From the NCBI RefSeq assembly GCF_000150955.2, contig NC_011682.1, forward strand, positions 186,001 through 250,000: 64,000 nt of DNA, in the 5' to 3' direction. Position numbers and translations under genes: made by a program. The notes under the pieces are model-generated. The model saw nothing but the letters and a program-made list of their open reading frames with translations. It did no database searches and was not told the DNA's origin. Source of the stretch: Phaeodactylum tricornutum CCAP 1055/1. Its lineage: Eukaryota > Bacillariophyta > Bacillariophyceae > Surirellales > Neidiaceae. Shown here one piece after another: positions 10,430-19,750 of this stretch (its first letter is position 1; every line of letters begins with the position of its first letter).

Positions 10430-11774
10430 CTTTGCTCTATTTACGGATTAGGACGTCGTTTCGTTTGAAGCTGGTTTTCTATTGTACGCAGTCTCGTCCA
10501 TGGTGAAGGTTCACCAGTGGAATGAGAATTGAAGCGGTTCCCTTTTTTCACGATTTTTTTGTGTTCTTTTGAATTTCTCCTTGCAATCATCCCTTCCCCA
10601 AAATAAAATTTCGATATGGAGGAAGACGTTGCCGATTGACACGAGTCTAATACCCTTACTTGGATGAACTTGTCCGGCTTGCCCGTTTATTTGATTTTGA
10701 AATACTGTAAAGCGTAAATACAACTTACAGTTACATTATACTCCCTCTAGACTATTTTGGTATGACTGAAATCTTGATGAATACTTCGTTTTACTGGGTT
10801 ACGGCTTCAACACAAAGTAAGCACATGAAATAAGTATCAATGTCTTTCAAAAGCTGTTTGCCGTTATTTACCAATAGTTTGAATATTACCCTCAGGGGCA
10901 CCTATGTTTAAATACTAATACATACGCCCTATTATGCTCGCATTCCACCCTTTCAATTTGTCGTCAGAAGTACTGGTAGATGTTCGTCTGACACAACCAG
11001 AACGACGAATGGTGAGCTACTGTCTCACTGTCAATTTCTCAAAAATGGAACACACCACAAAGATATCAACAGGGGAGGAAATCTTTTGTAGTGAGGCGGA
11101 AAGTACAACGGCATAAATATAGTCGCAATCTTTGGAATCAGTTTTATTCATCAACATGATAAGGCTTTGAACTCAGCAGCAATACCATCTGTATACATGG
11201 AAAGACGACCTGATTTCCTACAATGCATTTTTCAACGGTACTAACGGTAAGTGATCGAATTTCAGCTGTCTTGCGATTTTCAAAGCTTTCGAAATAGTCG
11301 TGAATTTCGAAAGGAGCAAGGCGATTGTTATTCGAAAACTAACGAAAAGGACCACTCCGATGGTGGAATTTACCGCAGCGTCGAGGAAATATTGTATTTA
11401 CACCGAAGTATTTGCAATCGCTTTTATGGAGGAGATTTAAACCCTATCTTTAGCGAAAGTCACCGATGCACCGCAGCCTATTGTTTCAGTCCGTCCAGCT
11501 GAGTTCATAAACAGTAAACACGGTAGTCTGGCTATTCTGGCGGTCACCTGAAAATTTTTTCTCTCTAAAGGAGGGAGGTCGGGAGTAGTATGGTGCAGTT
11601 TTCCGACCTACCAGTACACTTCTGTAAATGAATATACTTTCAAGCACCTCTGTCCTATGTGATACTCTGTCTCTCTCGGTTGATTGCAGGAAGGCGATCG
11701 TCTTATTTTAAGCAAAGCCGTAGGAGCACATAAACAACAGCAAAGGAAACAATCAGTTATTCTTAGGATGAGCG
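10430..11774. other. Intergenic
   Basis: 1.3 kb between two same-strand genes. No supported gene. ACTGT/ACAGT heptamers appear near 10728, 11031 and 11511. Presumably holds the promoter of the 412-residue gene and the 3' end of the 630-residue gene. Confidence 0.5.
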
Positions 11775-13667
11775 TTAGAGAAAGCCGTCTATGTCGTTCA
11801 AAATTTCGGTGTTGCGACTGCCGAAGGCGCTGCGATGCTTTTTACTATTAGATCGGTCAGCACAACGACGCTTGCATCCGCTTTTGGTGGCAGTCTTTGA
11901 CACGCACAGTGGACTGGTGGAAGTGCTGCCCCAATGAAGCTCTTCTTCGTCCGAATTTACATCCCACCAGCTCATGTGGCCAATCTTTCCTTTGCCGCAG
12001 GGTGTAACAGGATGGCCGTCTTTGCAATTTTCTACAGTGACGAAGTCGAGTGGCTTGAACGGAGAGCAAGCAACTTCATTGGCACATATCTTTGTCGCAG
12101 TCGAGGTCTTACGCGCTGGTAGACTTGGCCATTTGCGGTGCTTTTTAGCTCCCTTCGCGAGTACCTTGGGATCGGGCTGCTTGCGCTTGTGCTTCGAAAT
12201 GAGCACGCCATTGCCCCTTGTGATTTTGTTTGGGGGAGGTACGCGATTCTCGGGATTCTCTTCTTCAACAAAAGCTGATTCTTGGGATTGAGAAAGGGAC
12301 GATAGACTCGTATTAGTCAGGGAGGAAGTTCGGTTGCGCTGAAAAAGGCTTTCGGCCATTTGGAAGACGGCGTTCTTCACAAAGGGTAAGGCCGAAGCCA
12401 CAATCGTATCCCTAGCTAGCTCAACCTTGATAATTGCTGATTCGGCGATGTCAGTGACGGTTGAAAGAGCTTCGTTGGCCTTTCCAAGCATATTTGAGAC
12501 CTTTGAAAGTTTCTCGTCTACTTCCTGGGTCTTCTGGTCGAGGTATTTGACACGCTCACCGTGCTGTATGGTGGCAACGGCGTACGATTCCGCTATTGTG
12601 CGCATTTCAAGCAATTTTTTAGCAATGCTATTCTCTTTCTCATCGACTTGCAAGGCACGTTCCGAAAAGTGTGATTTGAATTCTTCGAAAACAATCGACT
12701 TGATAAGTCGATGTGTATCGAGAGAGACTCCGATGTTCGGAGTGCGCTTTTCGTCGTCATCTAAGCTAGTCTTCTTGATAACAGACTGGCCGTGAGCAAC
12801 GATATGCGGTCCGACCTTTGCATGATTTGATTTGTCAGATGGTGTCAAAATTTGTCGAGCACTGGCAATGCTTGCTTGTGTTGAGAGAGAACGCTGGTGA
12901 GGAATTGGAAGCAGGGCGGGGCGTTGAACAAGCGCACGGCTCATGGCAAATGTGGGCTTGAGCATAGACCGCAGCATATTACGATTACAGGCGGCACGGG
13001 AAGCGCTCGACAGTCCCTTTGACTTCTCTGAACACGCTACAGAGACCAATGACGACTGATGAAGGCTCTTCGATGATTCGGGACATAAGCTGGGCCTCCC
13101 TTGCCCTGCAGTTACCGAAGCACTGCTGGAGTACGTATAGGAAGACACGGACCGCTCTTGCTGTGCCGTGTTGCAGGAAGACGCCCAGCTTTGCTGAAAA
13201 GGAGGATATCCTCCAAAGGAAGGAGGCGTCGTGCTCGTAGAATCTTGCGTTAGCTGGGATACTCCAATGCTTTCGTTGCAAAACGAGACCTGTTTAATAG
13301 ACGCCACACCGTTTCGAGAGGCTCTACCTGGTTGACAATGCCTCCGAGGTGGGTCGGCAAAGCGCGAACGCTGTGGACGGGGCACCATCATAGTCGGTCC
13401 TCGGGAGAGGCCCTGGCGACCGTAGCCCGTTTTGGACTGAGCCAGGGTCTGCTTGCTCATCGACTTGGAGCTTGGAGTTGTCGGGGCCGACTGGCCTTGC
13501 GGTAACCCATCCATTCTGGAATGGTATGTATTTGATGGATTCTTCTCTTTTCGAAGTTTATCGTACGACTTCCTAGAGTAAGCAGAGGTCATCATAAGCA
13601 AGGTCTCCAGATGAAGAGGAAGATCCGTTGTCGAAAGAATGTATTCATGCCAGGAGCTTTCAAACAA
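11775..13667 (-). CDS. Unknown protein with Ser-rich N-terminal half and a central coiled coil
   Basis: 630 residues, single exon, not recognised. The N-terminal 300 residues are rich in Ser, Gln, Thr and basic residues and look disordered. Residues about 330-450 form a helical, heptad-like segment (FEEFKSHFSERALQVDEKENSIAKKLLEM onwards, then YLDQKTQEVDEKLSKVSNMLGKANEAL). The last 150 residues contain basic clusters (KHKRKQPDPK, KKHRKW, CKRRC) suggesting nuclear import, an SWWDVNSDEEELHWG acidic-aromatic patch and a terminal ILNDIDGFL. The frame is long and uninterrupted and codon use resembles neighbours, so it is probably a real gene. A downstream Met pair (MMTSAYSRK, residues 25-26) is an alternative start. 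The neighbouring 1285-residue protein is also Ser-rich and on the same strand; no functional link can be shown. Confidence 0.65.
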   Translation of the reverse strand: MFESSWHEYILSTTDLPLHLETLLMMTSAYSRKSYDKLRKEKNPSNTYHSRMDGLPQGQSAPTTPSSKSMSKQTLAQSKTGYGRQGLSRGPTMMVPRPQRSRFADPPRRHCQPGRASRNGVASIKQVSFCNESIGVSQLTQDSTSTTPPSFGGYPPFQQSWASSCNTAQQERSVSSYTYSSSASVTAGQGRPSLCPESSKSLHQSSLVSVACSEKSKGLSSASRAACNRNMLRSMLKPTFAMSRALVQRPALLPIPHQRSLSTQASIASARQILTPSDKSNHAKVGPHIVAHGQSVIKKTSLDDDEKRTPNIGVSLDTHRLIKSIVFEEFKSHFSERALQVDEKENSIAKKLLEMRTIAESYAVATIQHGERVKYLDQKTQEVDEKLSKVSNMLGKANEALSTVTDIAESAIIKVELARDTIVASALPFVKNAVFQMAESLFQRNRTSSLTNTSLSSLSQSQESAFVEEENPENRVPPPNKITRGNGVLISKHKRKQPDPKVLAKGAKKHRKWPSLPARKTSTATKICANEVACSPFKPLDFVTVENCKDGHPVTPCGKGKIGHMSWWDVNSDEEELHWGSTSTSPLCVSKTATKSGCKRRCADRSNSKKHRSAFGSRNTEILNDIDGFL

Positions 13668-14019
13668 ATTGATTTGAAGGAGGAAGCACTACCGTGGTTG
13701 AGGATTTTGACTTTCGAACAGCGAATTTCGAAGTACAAAATTATCGTGGGGTTCTACGTGTTTAAATTTAACGTCATTAACTGTCATTGTCCTGGGCAAC
13801 ACCTCCTTCGGTCGAGAATCCCGGACGTCAAGAGCTACTAGCAAAAGTAATAGGTAATGTAATACATAACTCACAGTCACTTCACAGTCAAAACTTGATA
13901 TACAGTTACAACGAACTGTAAGAAATGTTTCCGCTCTCGTAAGCAGCTTACAGTCAATGAAACAATGTCTTTGACAATACCTCTGCTTTTTCGTTGTGAA
14001 GATTCGAAAACTTGACCTT
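13668..14019. other. Intergenic with a cluster of ACAGTNA heptamers
   Basis: Between two same-strand genes. ACAGTCA or ACAGTTA occurs at about 13873, 13884, 13902 and 13949 and the inverse at 13914, the densest cluster in the window. It lies upstream of the 630-residue gene and downstream of the 1285-residue gene. Confidence 0.6.
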
Positions 14020-17000
14020 TCATCCCATTTTGAACCAACCCTGCCTGATTTCCTCAGCTTCACTGAAAGATCGACTTGTGTGGTCTTCTGTGTCACTTTG
14101 ATCTCCTCTTGAGAATGAAAAGGATCGTAGATTAAATTCTTTTGATCGTTCCATGTCCGATTCGCTGTCTCTGCCCTCCATTATAGTATTTAATTTGTCG
14201 GCTAGTGAGTCGAATATGTTCTTCTCCTTGAAACTTATTCTGCTGTCTTCGTCGGTCTCTTCGAAGCTAGAGTTTGTTGTGTTTTCCAAGACCATAGAAC
14301 AAGCTAGATTCGATCTCGAGAACAGTTTCGATGACTCATCATCCACAAAACTACCTGCTTCGTCGGTCAACTCATCCGGACCCAGATCCAAGATATCCAT
14401 GAAATCTACACAGAACTTGGAACGCCGATCCTTTTCATCATGCTGGCTCGAAATCTGCATTTTAGATGCCGCAATGGCGTGAGGAGAAAATGAAACTGAA
14501 TGACCTTTGGTGCGGTTGATAGTCTCCCTTGTGGCAACAGAGCCGCTAACCGATTGGGATTCAAGAATCTTATTAAAATCGCCTGCAGTAAGTTTGACTC
14601 CTTTCCATGCAGCGATTGCTAACAATAGCTCATCGGTTACAATCACTTCCGATGGGTCATCGCCTTCGTCATGGCGAGGTTTGGCGTACTTCTTAATCTT
14701 TCGAGACGACCTACCAGCGTTTCGACAACGATTGCTCCGGCGAAGAGTTTGCGCTGGAGAATCAACCTGAACTGAGTGTCTGAAAGTCGTGTGATGAAGG
14801 GGTAAATGCCGCTTAATTGCGCGTTTTCGCTTCGGCGTGTGGGAAATACGCCTGTCTTGATTAGCCTCTAGAGACTCATCATCGCTCTGCGCAAACGGAG
14901 AGTTTGCTATGGAAACAGAGCCAGAGGCAGGTCGGCTTCGCATCATTTCCACTTTTGCTGCCTCGGCGAGACCCCCATCACTCAGCGTTAGCGAGATGTC
15001 AATGTCCGGACTTAAATCTTTGTATCTAGTGTCGCACTTTTCTCCAACAACAGTTCGTTGCCGGTTGTGTGACCACTTTGGTGTCGTAGGCTGCTCCGAC
15101 TGGGGCCTATTGCCGAAATCGGTCCGAGTCCAAGGGCCACTCTGGTCTTCAATAGTTGTCGCAACAGTTTGCCGACTAGAGCTCTCTACGCATGGACTAC
15201 TGACTATAGCCACATCGACGGGCTTCAAGACTGCACAAGGCTTTGTGATGGAATTGCTATGCTCCATAAGTCCGGATGGTTGCTCCATTGAGGTTTCGTT
15301 TTCGCCATTCGATATCGGAAGGACACTACTTTCTCGAGGCGCAATCACCTGACTCTTTTCGTTTGCATCAGTGAAATGTAAAACTACGGAAGCTTCAACC
15401 TTGTCCAGTTTTCTGTGTCCGATTTCGAATTCATTTGGCTCGGCAATGGTTGGCATCGATTCACAATCCGTTTCTTGGATTAATGCCGGCACTCCTTTCG
15501 GCGGCAATTTGGAATCTAGGGATTGAAGTTGTGTTGGAATTGAATTTACATTGTCGTCACTGCTTGTTAACAGTAAACCGTCGAACACGTCCGGTGAGTG
15601 AGATCTAGCACTTTCTGTCTTTCCTTCATTCTCAACGAACGGTCGGTCGTCTTTGGTATGCCAATCGACCGGTCTGCTCTCAGTCGTCATTTGTGTTGAT
15701 GTTGCCGCAATTTCATCTACAGGAATAGAGGGAAGGGTTTTCTGATCTTCTTTCTCGTCGGATTGATCGGGCTTGTCCACCTTACTGCCGTTCGAAGGTG
15801 AGTCCAGGTCTTCCCGTATTCTCATTGGAAGCGGCGAGTGATCGACATCGCACTCTTCCATTGTAAATTCTGCGTTTTCAGCGCATGGCTGAGTCGAATG
15901 TTTCTTTTTATCAGATGATGTGTGTACCAGCTGATGGTATTTACCTAAATCCGAAGTCGTAGGTGGCGTGATTTCATTGGAATAAGAAGAACGGTCAATT
16001 ACTGGATCCTTTATCTGTTCATCCTTACTTGCGTGACTCGACATGGTCAAGTATTCACTTGAATTCTTTTCATCTTTCAGTAAAAGGAGGGTAGGCAGTT
16101 GCTCAGGCAAGTGATTGTGTGTTGCGGACCTTTCCGGCTGTGTCGAAATTTTTGTAACATTTATCTGGCTCCTGCGTTGTCGGGATTGTGTGTGACTATT
16201 GATAAGATCGACTTCCGTCACGTAAATAGGAGAGGTTGAACAACCAGGTATAGCATTTTTGCTATCGCATAAAGTGAATTCTTCAGACTTGGTGTTCACA
16301 TCGATTTTCTCTTTTGGAGGAGATTTACAAAGAGCTGCCCGTCGAGCGGCCATCATCGCTTGGAGTCGAAGTTTTCGAGGTGATGTTGATGCGCGGCCAC
16401 TCTCAGCCTTAGATTTATCTTCGATAGAATTTGGCAAACTTGGTGACTGCATTGCTTTGGGATCTGGACTACGAGAACTCGGTGACGCCGCCTTTCCAGC
16501 CGAATTTAATTTCATCTCATTTGCAAGGTTCGATGGAATTGGGCTGGAGTTTCCGTTCGTAGATTCGAGTGTCATGTTGGCAACTTCAGGATCCTCAGCT
16601 ACTTTCAAAGTGTATCGGTCTCTCATAAGCTTGTTGCGCGAGCTTTTGGACGTCAGGCTGCTCGCAGAAGCGGTTTCTGTCGACACATCACCCTCCTGTG
16701 CCTGCAACAGGACGTCCGAAAACAAGCCATCTTTTATTATGGTTATCTTCGCTGAAATTTTCCGCTCAATATCAGAATTCATTATCCTGTTATTTGCTTG
16801 GTAAATTGGATCTTGAGAATTTGAAGCATTGTTCAATGCACTGCACTTCTTTTCGCCGCCGATTTCTATACCACTCTTTGTTGCTTTAGCTGAGTTGACA
16901 CATGAATGGTGCAAATTCGACTTTGATTCACCAATAACAATCGGTAGCTTGGATTCGATCATAGGTGAAGCAAGTGAGCATTCTTCCTCCCCTTCCTGGC

Positions 17001-17877
17001 TATTGTCTAAGGAAGACCACGAGAATCGAGGGAGAGGATTGACCCATAACGTGCTGCTGGATTCATCTTCCATCAGAGAATGGCGTTGCCTTTTATCGTA
17101 CTTTTCGCTATGCTCTTGTCTATTGTGTCTGTCATCGGGCGGAGTAAAGAATGGACGAGAAACCTCCAGCTGCTGAGTCTTGCTAACAAATGATTTGCTG
17201 CTAGTAAATGGTGAAATGAGTGCTTCATTGGCAGTGAATGGTGAACACGAGTTCTTGGGAATGATTTTCGCCGGTTTCATCGGAGGACAAGATGCTGGTG
17301 TACTCCGATCATCCAAAGCTAGTTCTCCATAATCAGAAAAGGAAAAGTGATTCGTTGTTTTGGGTGAGTCCGACGTGTTGGAACATCGAACTTTCGGCCA
17401 GACAGAATTCTTTTTTGACATTGTCTTCTTCTGCTGCGTAGCGGCGCTTTCCTTGGCTCTTTGAATGGAAGATCTAACGTATCGATTCATTTGTTCCTTT
17501 GACATCATGATCTGGTCACCAGACTCGGTCTTTACCACGTACGAAGGTGATAGCGGGGATGATGGAGGTTGGATGCGACTAGCAGTCTCTGATTTATCTC
17601 CATCAGAATTCATTCCCGGCGCCATCAGGTTTTCACGTGGACAAGACTCTGATGCCCGCCTTTGTGTTTCGACTCTATCTAGTGAGGAAAGAACACTCCT
17701 TTTCCCCGGACTATCTGGAAGACTTACACGTTCCGGTGACAGTAAGCAGGACGTTTTCTTCGCGCGCTGAATTGATTTTCGGACCAAGTCTTTGATCTCA
17801 TCCTCGTTACTGAGATAGCGAACTCCTTTCTCAGTACGTACAGCATAAGAGTACTGACCTGTCGAAGATAGCGACAT
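14020..17877 (-). CDS. Unknown 1285-residue disordered protein with a repeated SIQRAK motif near the N-terminus
   Basis: A single uninterrupted frame of 3.9 kb, so a real gene, but no domain is recognised. Two N-terminal segments are clearly related: residues 9-42 (YSYAVRTEKGVRYLSNEDEI then VRKSIQRAKK) and about 111-146 (PSYVVKTESGDQIMMSKEQM then VRSSIQRAKE). Each reads as a short beta strand, T-E-x-G, a turn, then a basic amphipathic helix. The rest is rich in Ser, Asp, Glu and Pro-directed sites, with basic tracts (RKLRLQAMMAARRAAL, TPKRKRAIKRHLP, RRSNRCRNAGRSSRKIKK) and a possible folded stretch VTDELLLAIAAWKGVKLTAGDFNKILE. Nuclear location and phosphorylation are inferences from composition only. 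The start is the first Met of the frame; upstream sequence does not add conserved residues. Confidence 0.65.
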   Translation of the reverse strand: MSLSSTGQYSYAVRTEKGVRYLSNEDEIKDLVRKSIQRAKKTSCLLSPERVSLPDSPGKRSVLSSLDRVETQRRASESCPRENLMAPGMNSDGDKSETASRIQPPSSPLSPSYVVKTESGDQIMMSKEQMNRYVRSSIQRAKESAATQQKKTMSKKNSVWPKVRCSNTSDSPKTTNHFSFSDYGELALDDRSTPASCPPMKPAKIIPKNSCSPFTANEALISPFTSSKSFVSKTQQLEVSRPFFTPPDDRHNRQEHSEKYDKRQRHSLMEDESSSTLWVNPLPRFSWSSLDNSQEGEEECSLASPMIESKLPIVIGESKSNLHHSCVNSAKATKSGIEIGGEKKCSALNNASNSQDPIYQANNRIMNSDIERKISAKITIIKDGLFSDVLLQAQEGDVSTETASASSLTSKSSRNKLMRDRYTLKVAEDPEVANMTLESTNGNSSPIPSNLANEMKLNSAGKAASPSSRSPDPKAMQSPSLPNSIEDKSKAESGRASTSPRKLRLQAMMAARRAALCKSPPKEKIDVNTKSEEFTLCDSKNAIPGCSTSPIYVTEVDLINSHTQSRQRRSQINVTKISTQPERSATHNHLPEQLPTLLLLKDEKNSSEYLTMSSHASKDEQIKDPVIDRSSYSNEITPPTTSDLGKYHQLVHTSSDKKKHSTQPCAENAEFTMEECDVDHSPLPMRIREDLDSPSNGSKVDKPDQSDEKEDQKTLPSIPVDEIAATSTQMTTESRPVDWHTKDDRPFVENEGKTESARSHSPDVFDGLLLTSSDDNVNSIPTQLQSLDSKLPPKGVPALIQETDCESMPTIAEPNEFEIGHRKLDKVEASVVLHFTDANEKSQVIAPRESSVLPISNGENETSMEQPSGLMEHSNSITKPCAVLKPVDVAIVSSPCVESSSRQTVATTIEDQSGPWTRTDFGNRPQSEQPTTPKWSHNRQRTVVGEKCDTRYKDLSPDIDISLTLSDGGLAEAAKVEMMRSRPASGSVSIANSPFAQSDDESLEANQDRRISHTPKRKRAIKRHLPLHHTTFRHSVQVDSPAQTLRRSNRCRNAGRSSRKIKKYAKPRHDEGDDPSEVIVTDELLLAIAAWKGVKLTAGDFNKILESQSVSGSVATRETINRTKGHSVSFSPHAIAASKMQISSQHDEKDRRSKFCVDFMDILDLGPDELTDEAGSFVDDESSKLFSRSNLACSMVLENTTNSSFEETDEDSRISFKEKNIFDSLADKLNTIMEGRDSESDMERSKEFNLRSFSFSRGDQSDTEDHTSRSFSEAEEIRQGWFKMG

Positions 17878-18540
17878 GAATGCAAAGACGCTGCTGCTTT
17901 CGATTGTTGTGGACGATTAATCCGACGTAGAATGATCAGATGCGAGAAAGGTTTCTTGGACGCATCAGCCGTACGTCCAAGTACTGCTTGTTTCGTCGGT
18001 CTGTGAAGAGCCCAAGACCTGAACGTAAGACCTATCGTACTTACAGCAGATATGTCCGCTAAAACACCGCCTTGCGTATCTTCATTTATTACATTGGCGA
18101 GGCTCTCTTGAGGAGGTATGACATTCGAAAAAAATAGTGTCATAAAAATAATAACAAAATAGTATTGACAAATCCGTCAATAAGAGTATATTATATTAAT
18201 CCATCTACAGTAGCTTTAGCTAGTGGTGCCTGTCAAACTTTATAATTTTTGATTGGGACTGTTCTTCTCACTGACAGTTGAATTCGACATGGTGAATGCA
18301 GGAAAGAGACTTTGCGACTGTCCAGGTTCGAATATGCCGCGGTGATTACCACGCGCCTTGCGAAGATCCAGCCAACTCCTCGGTAATTTACATCATCGAT
18401 TAGTTCCTTTTGGCTTTTGTTACGAATGACTTTGGAGCCAATAGCAGCCAGCATGTTCCCCGTGACATATTGCATCATACCAAGATGACTTATTGCATCT
18501 TACCAATATACTAGCAAGCATAAAGGGATGCCACCAGTGA
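17878..18540. other. Intergenic upstream of the 1285-residue gene
   Basis: Contains overlapping minus-strand frames without recognisable motifs; one runs into the 1285-residue gene in another frame and is probably leader sequence. AT-rich at 18130-18250. No other feature seen. Confidence 0.45.
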
Positions 18541-19035
18541 AGATACTTAAACCAATGGTACGACAAGATTCAAATCATCCTGTACAAGGACGGCACTACG
18601 CGTGTGGAATTTTGAACGTGCGGCAAGCGACACGCACGCGGGACTGTCCTTTGTATCCGATTCTTTGGCAAACCGTTACAACAAGGGTCGTATCCCTCAA
18701 GTGGACAGCACAGCGAACGCCACGGACTCGAACGGCCATTCGATGCTTAATGTCTCTCCAAAGAACCTTTGTTTTCCTTTTCCCTTTTTCAGCTTTATGA
18801 TAAAAGGCTTCCGCCGCGCTGAGCCACCGGGGTGTGACCACATTTGAGGATGCGATACGCGCATTCTGAGTGTGATGAGGACGTTAAGTCGTCGATTGTA
18901 GGCAACAAGATTTCTCCCGACTCGCATTATATGATTAGTATCCATTTGGTGTATTTCAGGTCTAACAGCGCAACTTGGTACGTGGTTGACAGTCGATGCC
19001 GACCAAGGTATAATGCGATGCCTTCAAAGTGCGTC
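18541..19035 (+). pseudogene. Decayed partial copy of a carnitine/choline O-acyltransferase gene
   Basis: This tract aligns with the middle of the intact acyltransferase gene 7 kb downstream (about 26290-26790). Examples at 18550-18780: NQWYDKIQIILYKDG against NRWYDKLQLIVCKDG, DTHAGLSFVSDS against DGHTALRFVSDV, KGRIPQVD and NGHSMLNVSPKNLCF against KGRVPHVV and HGRPLLDVFPKKLLF. At 18885-18960, KISPDSHYMISIHLVYF matches KLSPDSFVQMSIHLAYY. The frame is interrupted by shifts and stops, the catalytic EHS is changed (ERA), and the 5' and 3' parts are missing. It corresponds to roughly residues 365-545 of the intact 792. It is a relic of a tandem or dispersed duplicate on the same strand. The divergence is far greater than that of the LTRs beside it, so it decayed well before the retroelement arrived. 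Confidence 0.8.
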
Positions 19036-19482
19036 TCCGCGGATTAACGAGGCAACTGCGGAAAAAAATGCACATCCCCAAGGAAATTGCCCCTAGTTGA
19101 TAGTCCAAAGACGACTCTCTAGCACTACTTCGTCATCGGGGCACAACTCCCGTTTGCGGTTCAATTTTGTATACTTCTCCGGTAACGCTTTCGTAGTCAC
19201 GTTGGTAGCACTTTATTTCGTGGTCCAATCGCTGCCGCTCGGCCCAGAGGGATTACAGGCGCTCGGCGAGGAGTTCGGCTTCACGGGCGTGTTCGTAGCC
19301 GGCGTGCCATACGCCGCGTATCGCCGGCGACGGCCTCCTCCGGACCAACCATCGCACAAAGGTGAGACATGGCTGCATGCAAAGTGGGAAATGTACTTGT
19401 GTAAGGAAACACACAAGGACGATAGCTTTGTTTCGCAGTCACGCAGAAAAGGGTGTCTATAAAAAAGTGTATTTCACTGTCA
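19036..19482. other. Sequence between the acyltransferase relic and the copia element
   Basis: One 121-residue plus-strand frame (19097-19462) has a hydrophobic stretch (NAFVVTLVALYFVVQSLPLG) followed by a basic tail, but no family is recognised. It is likely chance or further relic sequence. The last four bases before the LTR are the left target-site duplicate. Confidence 0.4.
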
Positions 19483-19750
19483 TGTTAGAATTGTGTGTGT
19501 AGTACAAGAGACACTTTGGCATGTCACCAGATGACGCAGACGGTGCGTGTGTCATCCGTTGCTACTTTCCTTTGTCTGTGCAACTATGGAAGCCACTCAT
19601 TGGTTCTAGTAACATGTAAAGGATAACTACTCTAAGAAATACTGCGGGAGCTCTTTTCCCACTTCTGGTGGGTAATCACCAATTGGAAAAGAGCATCTCG
19701 TAGGGCACTAACAGGCCAACAATTGTTCTAGGCATAGCATACTTTTATTA
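19483..19750 (+). repeat. Left LTR of the copia element
   Basis: Direct repeat of 24437-24704; about 98 percent identical by eye. Confidence 0.9.

Noticed and set aside
17724-18143. 139-residue minus-strand frame upstream of the 1285-residue gene as a first exon
   Set aside because: It overlaps the gene in another frame, has no motif, and no splice pair joins it convincingly.
19097-19462. 121-residue frame with a membrane-like stretch
   Set aside because: No family resemblance, and it sits between a pseudogene and a retroelement; kept only as a note in the interval description.
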